A DNA stretch of 64,000 bases from Pachypanchax playfairii (Eukaryota; Chordata; Actinopteri; Cyprinodontiformes; Aplocheilidae), in assembly GCA_006937955.1 (NCBI GenBank), contig SSNP01000042.1, positions 3,174,386-3,238,385 of the forward strand. Direction: 5' to 3'. This document shows positions 48,135-59,000 of the stretch, piece after piece. The position numbers and the translations under genes were made by a program. The notes beneath the pieces are model-generated. The model searched no databases. It worked only from the letters and a program-made list of their open reading frames with translations, and was not told the DNA's origin. Numbering within the stretch: position 1 is the stretch's first letter; the number at the start of each line of letters is the position of its first letter.

Positions 48135-49680
48135 GCTGTAGGGGGTTTGTTTGATGCCTTCAGCCCATCAAGGCTCTGGAGCTAATGGCTCATCACAACA
48201 CAAGTAACATTATAGACAATTGATTGATACTAAATTTACTCCAATCTCCCAAATTTTATGGCTGTTCATGTAATGTTGTTTCATAAATCTTTCTGTCAGT
48301 TTTACATTAAACATCTCTAATTATCTACAAACAGCAACAGAGAAATCGACACATTCAGCAGGAACTTCCTTTAATTCATGTAGAAATAACTGTGTCATAT
48401 GATGCAGTTTAAAGGTGTAGATCAGTCTTTGCAGGGTAAAACAAGATTAGAGTATAATTAACGCTGCGCTGACCAGATGTTATTAACTCGTCATTGTAAT
48501 CTGAATAAATCTGAATTTCTGCAGCTCTGATCATGTGCATGTTATTTTATAAAGCTGCAGTTAGTTTCACATTATGTGGTTATGAATGCAGATTGGTCCT
48601 GTCGGTAGCGAGTGATTCACCCTCGTCTCATTCAGATTAGCCGTTAGCTCGTCAGCTGTTGGATGTAAACTGAAGCTGATCAGGAAGTTACCTATAAAAC
48701 TATTCATTCATTCATAACTTTCACACAAAATCACATTTCAAAACAGCTGATAAGAGATCTGTGTCATGATGTAAAACACTAAGAAACTCACCACAGAGAT
48801 GTTTGAGGCTTTAATGGGAACTGAGAAATCAACTGTTGAAAACATGTAAATGATGAATACTGTAAATCAAACAGTTCAGTTTGTCTGCACTGTGCAACTT
48901 AATGACAGATCCTGCTGTTCAGAGATATTTACATTGAGAAACTCGTCCTGACCCTGAATGCATCCTTCACGTGTGGGACAGAGATCCACCAACTGGACTG
49001 GACTGCTCATGAGAAGTGACGACTAAAGACTGAAAGCTGCAACAGCACATCTGCATATTTTACCCCCCCGAGAGAAATACCTCCAGTCCTCAACTCATTT
49101 GTGTAAAATGCTGCAGACAAGTGCTTTAAGGTGTTTTACCTCTTAAGGTGCTGGATTTAAATGATTAGCACAAAAAGGACAAAAGACTCAAAAAGTGCAT
49201 GAGTGCTGATTATTTCAATCCAGAATTAGTTGCACTTAATCATGTTCTGAAGGCAATTTTCATGGTCAGAAGGACCAGCACAATCATTTCAGGAAGTCTC
49301 ATGCTGTGTGTGTGTGTTATAGTGATGTGATTTGTCAGATTTGAGGTTGTGACAAGATTAAAAGCCGTTAATGTTTTACCCTGCTGTCCTTAGATTATAG
49401 CCACTGTTGTCTTTTATAGAACTCGTCTGATTCTGAAACAATCTGCATCACAACCAAAAGGTTTTATCATTGTGTTGTCCTGCATGGATTTAAAAGCTGT
49501 AATTAATGTCTAGATCCCCTCTTCCCAACCCGCATCCCCCCAAAAGGACAAAAATAAAATAAAATGCTAAGAAACACAGCAGTAGAAACACTGTTTGTTT
49601 CAATTGAGCTGAAGAACCTTCTCAAGCTGTTCTGTCTTTGCATGTTGCTCTTCAGACTCTTGAAAGATTCTCTTCTTATA
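48135..49680. other. hapln3-acan convergent intergenic region
   Basis: AT-rich DNA with no supported gene or further clear repeat. Confidence 0.6.
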
Positions 49681-49684
49681 AAAC

Positions 49685-49963
49685 TTTATTCTTTGTGCAG
49701 CTGATTGTATTAAAAAAAAGTAAAATTGGCCAGAAAATGAAATATTGGATTCTGAATGAAAAAGGAAATTTGCTTTCAGAGGGTGAAGAGTGACACTCAG
49801 AGATCAGAAGCTTCAGTAACGTCACTGTGAGTGTCTGCGTGTGCTTTATTGTGTTCATATACAGAGGAGGGCATGTTATCTTTTGGTTGGGCATTTGCAT
49901 TAGTGTCCGTGTTTCTTTACACGTAGGGTTCTCTGTGGTTCTGCTGTGTCCTGCTACTGCAGC
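49685..49963 (-). other. acan: acan 3' UTR with poly(A) signals
   Basis: On the minus strand, AATAAA occurs at 49845-49850 (about 115 nt after the stop) and at 49685-49690. Either would give a short 3' UTR. Confidence 0.5.
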
Positions 49964-50055
49964 TCAGAGTGGTTTTCTCTGTTCCCGCTGGCTGCTGACA
50001 CCTTTACTTCTTCTCCACAGGGACCTTCTGTGCAGCTTGTGACTGTTGGCATCAG
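49964..50055 (-). CDS. acan: acan exon 17 (basic C-terminal tail, stop)
   Basis: Follows a TTTTCTCCCCTCAG acceptor in phase 1 and encodes about 30 residues (HKLHRRSLWRRSKGV core) with stop TGA at 49964-49966. A basic Arg/His/Ser tail is the known aggrecan ending, which supports this short exon. Confidence 0.82.
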
Positions 50056-53000
50056 CTGAGGGGAGAAAACAGACTGATGACATCACACAAAAACGTACGA
50101 ATGATCCTGCAGTGAGCGTCTGTTGAGAGATGACAAGCTGCTATGAGCTCATCCACCGTGTTTTCCACAGCGTAACATCTGATATGCAGGATTTAATATT
50201 TCATGATCGATGCACATTTAAAATCTGATCTGATCTTGAACATTTCTTCCTGCTTCAACACCTCGATTCTTATCATGTCCAGTTAAGTGCTCAAGGGGTG
50301 AAATAAATCCACGTGATCTCACCTTCTATACACTCCACTCTCGGCTGCTGCCACTCTCCGTTCTCCATGCAGCGTATGACGGGCAGGTGTCGCTGTATGA
50401 AGCCGGTGTCACACTGGTAGCGGACCGTAGAGTCGATGGGGTAACGCTCTCTGATGCTGCCCAACAGCCTGCCATTGTTCACTTTGGGAGGAGCTCCGCA
50501 CAAAACTGAGATGAAAAACCAACAAAAAAACTGTCAACTCAACTGGATCTTCAAACCCTCATTTATTAGGATTTTATCTAACTCTTATTTTTGTCTAAAT
50601 ATTCCCAGATGTAAGCCGAGTTTCATATTACAATTATTTTATTTGAGCAAATATCAATCAAATCAATCAAAATCAAAAATACTTTATTAATCCCCGAAGG
50701 GAAATTCAAGTGTTGTTGTAGCTCAGTTATTCTTCAGGGAGCCAAAGAGAGTTCTAGCTGTGGACAGGAAGGATCTCCTGTAATATTATTTATTATTAAC
50801 TATTGAAGCGTTTTTGGACTGAAGGTGTACAGATTTGTCTCATCTGCTGTTTAAATTATCAGACACGTGAAGGAAACCTGGAAGTTGAATCAAAGTACCC
50901 CCCACCCAGGTGTTTTTTCTTTGTTTGTTTGTCTAAGTCCCGCCCCCTTCATGTGAACAAATAGAATATTATCCAGACTAAGAAATCTAAATAATCTCTG
51001 ATCATTTGTTTTCAGGTGTTGGATTTTCTTAATTCAGCTGTTTCTTTCCTCCGAGTTCAAATATTCACTTTAATAATATATTTTGCTGTTTAAAAAGCAC
51101 CATGATTGTGGGCAGGTGAGTGGGCGGGACTTTCAATCCTATGTTTCTAGTCTAGTGCATGGACTCTGGACCAGTAACATTGTGTAATCTGGATCAGGTC
51201 AGATCAGGTAACTCACTCACAGAGAAACAAACACATTTACATGTTGGATTAAATCTATGGTGCGTAACTTTTACATGTCCGTGAATGTCCGTTTCAGCCA
51301 AGCCACTATCAGAGGAGATGACACAATGCAGATTAAGCCGATCGGCTCCTCAAACATCTCACGGTATTTTTCAATATATATCATTTTTACTTTGCGTGTG
51401 GACCGCGACATTCCCGCGCTGGCGTGCAGGAAATTGCGTCTTTTACGTCACAACAAGAAGGGAGGGGGAGGACGAGCGGAGAGTCTCGTAGCAACAGGCA
51501 GAGTGCAGGTAGAACGGGAAAGCGACATGGCGGAGAATCCAAATAAACAGCCGAGAGACACTTATCGGGAAGTGGATCCTACCACGAAAAAGAAAAAAAT
51601 TCCTGGACGTTCGGCAGAGGGACTATTGGCTAAGAAGGAAAGTGACTGAAGGAGAAGGCAAACGCGAATTTGTATCGGCGTCGCTTTTCCTCGGTGGAGA
51701 GAAGAGATCGGGCTGAGGGCAGACACAGATGTTGCCTTGATGCTGTTGGTTGTGACTTGGTTTATAGTCAGGGGTGCACAAAAGTGGTCCGCAGGTCCAC
51801 ACACACTGTCAAAATATAAAATGCGCACCAGATGAAAAGTTGCAACACGCGTTTGCGTACATATGCTGCGTCTCTCTCTGTGTCAGTTTGTCAGTTTGTG
51901 TCTGTCAGTTTGCCAGTGTAACGGTTTTTCAGTCAGTCAGATCAGAGCAGCTGACTAATAAATTTCAACACCAAACTGTTAAATGTAGATTAAAGTGAAC
52001 AATCAAACCTGTAAACAATCCAACCTGAACTCTGAAGGTTTTTTTTACCAGTATTTTTATATTTTACTGGTTTCTCTTGATTTTTTCAACAATTAAAGGA
52101 TTTTTATTGAAACAAATATAGAGCCAGGTAAAGTAAACAGACTGAATTTGAAGCTTGATGAAACCAAAAACAAAGCAGAGGAGCTCAGAAGAGACACAGC
52201 AAGACACATTTAAAAATGTGAGGACCAAGTAACAACCCGGTTCTCTTCTGAGAACCAGGAAAAAATATTATGTGCACCCCTGGTTATGTTGTCGGTTATC
52301 ACTTGCTGCGTATCGGTTGCATGTCATGCATCAATCTGCTGCGTGTGGACACTAAATTACAACTTACATCATTTTCATTACAGTTACGAAAAATACGCTA
52401 AGGGGCCATTGTCATCAACCCCCATAAAGATTGACGTAAACATCCGACCACCTCATCCCCCATCACATTCCAGCAATGGCACTGAATCTCAAAGGTACAG
52501 TAGTTTGTGTCTGTGTCCTAAGACCAACATGCAGCTTGAATTAGTAGCTGCATAGCTCTTGTTTTGTAAATGTCCACACGTGACATTTCTACATGGTCTT
52601 CTGCAGACCAAGTGGGTTTGCTTTCTAATTACATTAGATCCACAATTGTATTTGCACTTTTAGGGACGATATCTTCCACATGCCCGGGGTTGGTGCTCTT
52701 CCTGATCAGGAGGATGTGATAGATGTCTTGCAGGAAAGGTAAATCAATCCATAATATCAGATGAAATGAGGCATTATTTATTATGGTATATTCTTTTGGA
52801 AATAATGCCTGAGTTACTGATATCACCTTTTATATGCAGCAAAAAAAAAAGCTCATTGACGCTGGTCGTAAAGCTTGATTCAGTCTTTTAAAGGAAGTGA
52901 CAGACTGAACGAACCACGTTCCACATTAATCAGCAAACTGTTCTGCTTGTAATAATCAGCTGGTAACCAGAAACACAGCTCATGCCAGTAAACTTACCAG

Positions 53001-56000
53001 GTTCCATCTCGCAGGTGTAAGGCAGGTGGTAGTTGCAGGGGACGTCGTTCCACTGTCCTCCTGCGTTCCAGATCATCACCACACATTCCTCACCAGAACC
53101 AAAGTAATTATCCGGCTGATTGGGCCTCCAGTTCACAAAAGACTGATCACAGCATCATTTCAACAAACACATTGATTCAAAAGGTCAACTTTGGATTTTC
53201 ATCCATTTCCATTCAAACTCACCAGAGAACTTCCATCAGTCCAGCGAAACTCATTCTGCATATCTTTGTCATTAAGTCCGATCCACTGGTAATCCTGACC
53301 GCTGGCTGTGAAGTAAGAAATACAACCTTTAGTACTAATACTTCACATTTTCTCAACTCTAAAGTTTTTGTGTGACATCACATGTCTCATGTTGTGCTGA
53401 AGCTGCTACTCACAGCTGACAAATTCCTGCTCTTCCTGTGAGTTGATGCTGACCAGGTGGGCGTTGAACTGCTGGCAGTTCTCCTCAGCCTCAGACCAAG
53501 TGTGTCGGTCCTCAACGAGGTGGTAACAGCTGCCCTGAAACTCCTTCCAGCCATCAGGACAACCCTGCACACCTGAACCAACGAGAAGTGGCAGCAGAAA
53601 ACAGGAAGTACGTCAACATTCAGCTGGTTTTAATGGGTTTTATCACAAATCAAAGACTTGAATACCTTCAACTTCTGGCTGCTCCACAACAGCAGGAGTT
53701 GCTAATAACATGGATGGTGCTGTGGGTGGGCCGCTGTCAGCTGCATCTGGAGTCACTCCTCCGTACTCTGTGTAGGACGCGGTGACAGCAGGTGTTTCAT
53801 CTGGAGCGTCGGTTCCTGACGTGTGCAAAGAGTCACTGAATTCCTGGAGGATCCCTGATGCGCTGCCGTCCCCGCTTATCTCCACCACGCCACGGCCTTG
53901 CTGAAGCATCGGTGGTGCCTGAGTCACTTCAACTATCTCATCGTCGGTCAGGTAGATGACATCACCCCGTTGATGGAAGGGGTCTCCAAAGGCAGAACCA
54001 CTGCCCGAAACACCGGATGGAAAACCACTGGGGTACCCTGATCCAGAGGGCTGATGTCTGGACAGTTCTTGTTCTCCAGATTGCTGCACGGTCAGGTCAA
54101 GACCGCTGTGGTCCACAAAGGAAATGGAAGAAAATTCACCGGAGCCTGAACCAGATACAGCTCCAGATCCAGATCCAAACATAGATCCAGATCCCGACAC
54201 AGATCCAGATCCAGATCCCGACACAGATCCAGATCCAAACATAGATCCAGATCCCGACACAGATCCAGATCCAAACATAGATCCAGATCCTGACACAGAG
54301 CCAGATCCAGATCCAAACACAGCTCCAGATCCCTCCCCACTGGTGATCACCCCCCGGGCAGCTTCCTGCTCTGTTCGGTTCTGATGGGTTTTCGACACTT
54401 CCACCATGTTTCCATTCACCATGACGATGCCTGAACCCTCACCGCTGCCGCTGATGTCTCCACTTCCACTTCTAAAACCAGATCCAGATGCACTTCCCAA
54501 ATCTCCAGATGTGAAGATGTCGATACTTGTCTTCTTCACCTCCTGCAGAGTTCCAGAGGCAGACGGGTCTCCTGAGAAGACGTCTGTTTTCTCAGTGATG
54601 GTGACGACCTGTCCTGATCCAGAAACATCCCCACTGGAACCGGAGGAGCCGGACTCATCAGGGATCTCTCCACTTGCTGAACCAGATCCTGACACGTCTA
54701 CTGGAACCGGAGCTGTTCCTGTGGAAAAATGGTAAAAACACAAAAAAATTCTACATTTTATTTATTTATAGTCACAACAAACAAGATTTCATTTAAACCA
54801 ATAAACTGAGAGATTTGGTGGGAAACACTTGGCAAGTCATTTTGGATTTGTTCCAAACTTTAAAATACAACCATCAATATCCCACAAAGAAAAAACCAAA
54901 TCAACACGTTTAAGTGTTTTATTACTGCAGAGCTTAACATCTGTTGTCATGGATACTGGTAAAATACAATTATTTCATTATGAAAGTAATTAAACTTCCT
55001 TCTATTTTAATAATAAAACATCAGAATCTGATCAGTGACTCAGTAATTAAAAACTGATTAATCATAAATGTCATTTTATAACCTTTAAATGATGCCGTCA
55101 AAAAAAGATTAACAACAGTTTTAATACTGGGACCAGTTCTACATAAAAACATGCTTTTATGATATTTTAAGCCAGTAACAGCAAAAAAACAGATTATTTG
55201 TGATATTTGGTGATTTTCACACCTGTGGGAGCAACATGTTGAGTTACCGCCGTTTCTCTTTGGATAAACTCTGTTTCCGTCGTATTTACAGCAGTTTCTG
55301 TTTCAGTGGAGCTCAATACAGTTTTATCTAGAAACAAACAGAAACAAACACAAAATAAAAAAGCTTTGCAAAAATCTTAAACTAATCTGAATTCTGATAA
55401 TCCCCAGAACCAGAATGAGAAACATTAAACAAGCTTCAGTGATTTCGTGCATCGTTCTTACCAGTGGGAGGAGAGTGATGCACGATGACGCTCATTTTGT
55501 TAATAACATCTTCAGTTTGTGTCGTCAGATTAACTCTGGTTTCATCTTGAACAACCGAAGGTTCAGCTGAAAGAACAACAAGACAAAAGAATCATAAGAA
55601 GAGCCTTAAAAACATGTTTCATTAATATTACTGAGACATTTGTGCTCTGGTTCTCTACTGCAACATCTGACCTGCATTAACTTCTTGTTCTCAAACTTTT
55701 CCTGTTTAGTTCGTTTCCAGAAAACAAAGTGTCCAGAAAGAGGACGACGGCAGACCAGGGACATGTCCAAAATGTGGGAGTGTTATAATCCAGAGTATCA
55801 TTAGAAACAAACATCCACTCATTAATATCTGAAACAGTAACCTGTAAAAACACGTCACTTTTTAATCCTCACTAAGTATTTATTTACCTGTATATTAATA
55901 TAACCTGTAAGTGATGGATAAGTCTTGAGACAGTGAAATATATATATAATCCAAACAGGATTTATCCAGATGTTACGAATGTTATTCTGCATCTAAATCC

Positions 56001-59000
56001 ATAAGAAAAACCTCCTTTGATTGACAGATCCTGATCTTTGATGTTAATCTGTAAATGGATGCAGCTTTTATTTCTTTCTTTATTTATTTATTTTGTGTGT
56101 ACTCAATGTATATAGAATTGTCTTTTTATTTTGAGTTCTTCTTTTGTTGATTTTAGCGCTTGTGCAGCACTTTGCTCTCCTCATCAGATGTGTAAAGTGA
56201 TTTATGAATAAAGGTTATTATTATTATTTACGTGTTTGTTGATGAAACTGAGGTGTTTTAACGAACAGATGTTAGTCCCACCTCTGAAACAGTACGCATC
56301 ATAACGTGAATATTCATCAGGAAATCCCGTCTGGTTGGGGAATGCATAGATGACGTGGACCCCGGCTTGGCCGCCTCCACAGTAAGGCTTGGGGGTCGTG
56401 ATGGGGTAGCGGACACTGCGGTCCATCAACCAGCCTGGGCGACACTTGTCGAGTCCCTGTTTCCAGGCGGCGTACAGTTCCCCCGGGGACGCCAGTGTGG
56501 TGTTGAGTTTCTCACAGTGCTGCACCGCCTCCTCGAAGGAGAAGCTGTCGTAATCACTGGTGAAGAAGACCTCACCTGTCCAACAACATATATAATATTA
56601 GATTTACCTCTCAAGTAAATACTTATAAATGAACATCATCAGGATTTAAGCAGCTGGACCTTTTAGGCGTTCCACGTAACAGAAGACATCATAAGTTTCA
56701 CTGGCTGGTCTCAAACCGTAGGATCTCACACCTGGAAGGTCCAGCAGGTTACCTGCACAGTTCTCTCTGGGAGACACAATTGGATACCTGAACATAAAGA
56801 CAGCGAGCAGTTAGCATGTTTGTTATAAATAACATCCTGCAGCTTATAACATCAGCTGAAGTGTTTGAGGAGAAGCTCAGTGAACACTACAGTAACCTGC
56901 TGAAGTACCTGTTACATGGGTGAAAACATGAAGAACAGAAGTGCACGTGTGGGACTCGTGCACATGTAACAGTTATCATACGTAACATAACAAACTGTAC
57001 GTTACATACAGGTTGAAAGGTGGGAGAGTCTATAACACCCCCCACTCCACTTGAGATCTACTAACCAAGCTGCTGCTTGTCCCATTCACTCCCCTGCAAA
57101 CCTGGAGGAGGGGGCGGAGCCTGTCCTTTCACTGCCCCACACCTTGGAACAGTCTCACCTCCAGTATTACATCAGGGTTTAGTTATGGGATTATTGCTTC
57201 CTCCTGTCCTCCGCCGTGTCCTCCTGGTCTCCTATGTTCAGTTTTACTTTCTGGTCGCTTGTCTTCCTGTTTTGCTTTTATTGTGACATCTATTGTTTGT
57301 CTGTGCAGACACGGATCATGTATATGACTATATGACTGGAGTTAAATTTGTTGTGTTTGTCATCCAGCTCACCGGACGGTTTGGTCCCGCAGCCAGCCGG
57401 CGTCACATTGATGAAGGCCTTTCTCAAACGCTGCCTGCAGCTGCTGGGGGCTCGCGATGACTGCCCCCACGCTTCGACAAGCCAGATGAGCCTGCATAAA
57501 GGTCAGAGTATACCGACCCGTGATTGGTCGATAGTGGAATACCACACCTTGGACAAGAGGAAAAAGAATAGTGCCATCGTAATGAGTACAAATACTGATG
57601 CTGGTGTAATACTGTGTTTCTTTTTTATATGAGACAATGTTGTTCTGCAGCCTGAATATTATGATGTTCTCTTAAAACTTTCCCCTTAACTGAAAAAGAT
57701 CCAGCTTGTATTTTACAGTAAAAACTGTTTAGTGTCTCTTCATGGTGTGTGACGTCAGCATATCATATTCATGCACAATGTAAATGATTAGAATTGGACT
57801 CAGAAACACTGAACCACTTTAATTCTGTTTGTGTCCGTCACATCAAAGGGTATCAGATGAACCACTGGCTCACCTGTGGGAGCCATGAATACATCTTCAT
57901 CTGTCAGATCCAGTTCAGTTAATATAAAGTCATCAGTTAGACCAGGTGGGACAGCCAGTGGTGTGAACATGTCTTCTTTTCCAGACCGAACCTCCTGACC
58001 TTCAGATGGAGGGCTCAGACTTGGGTAGGGCTTGGAGGTAGGTGTAAACTTTATGATACCTGGAAAAGGTTTGGTCCTCTCAGGCACAGCTCCTTCATCA
58101 TCACTCGCTGAGGAGACAAGATGGTATATTGTCATAGATGAACTTTGGAGTCAGAAAGAAAACAACCCAGAAGATCTCCATTCCTCCTCAACAAGGACTG
58201 CAAACAGTTCAGACACAATATTTAAAAAGTCCTTCACAGAATTTACCCAAAATTTGGATCAATGACTAACCTTGAAAGCAGATGGCGTCATAGCGAGAGT
58301 CTGGGTAGGGGTATCCTGTCTGGTTGAGGAACAGGTAGACAGTCCGGACTCCTATGAGTCCTCCTCCACACTGAGGTCTGGGAATGTTGATTGGGTATCG
58401 CACGCTTCTGTCTGCGAGCCAACCGGCATTACACACATCCATCCCATCCTTCCAGGCCAGGTAGAGCTCACCGGTGGTGGCAAGCCTGGCACCAAGTTTG
58501 GTACACTGATCTTGTGCTTCGTAGAAGGAGAACTTCTCTATGGACATGGAGTAGAAGACTCTGCCTGGGAAGAGACAGAGACGAAGACGGAGGAAGGAAA
58601 CACACTAAACTCAACGAGTCCAAGTATTTACACTGTTTTAGGTGATGTTGATCTTTTTTAAATGAAAGTACCTGACATCTTCTCAGCAAAGCAATACACG
58701 TCGTAGGTCTCGTTAGCGTCTCTGACACCATAAGTTCTCATTCCAGGTAAGTTCCCCTTGTCTCCGAAGCAGCGTTCCCGAGGCTCATGGATGGGGTACC
58801 TTAAGAGAACCAGAAACCAGTCACCTGAGTCAGTAACTATAAGTATTAGTATAAGTATACTAATCTTTGATGATAAATCTATATCATGGATATGAGTATT
58901 AATCAGATCCAGCGCTTGTAAAGTTCAGTACTGAACATGTAACAACCTCTAAATGATTTTCAGGTACAGGATGAAACGTGTGACGGCAGAATTTGACAGT

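Noticed and set aside
54124..54735. Plus-strand Asp-Pro-rich open frames opposite the acan Ser-Gly exon
   Set aside because: Antisense shadow of the Ser-Gly repeat codons; the minus-strand exon has splice sites, correct phase and known homology.
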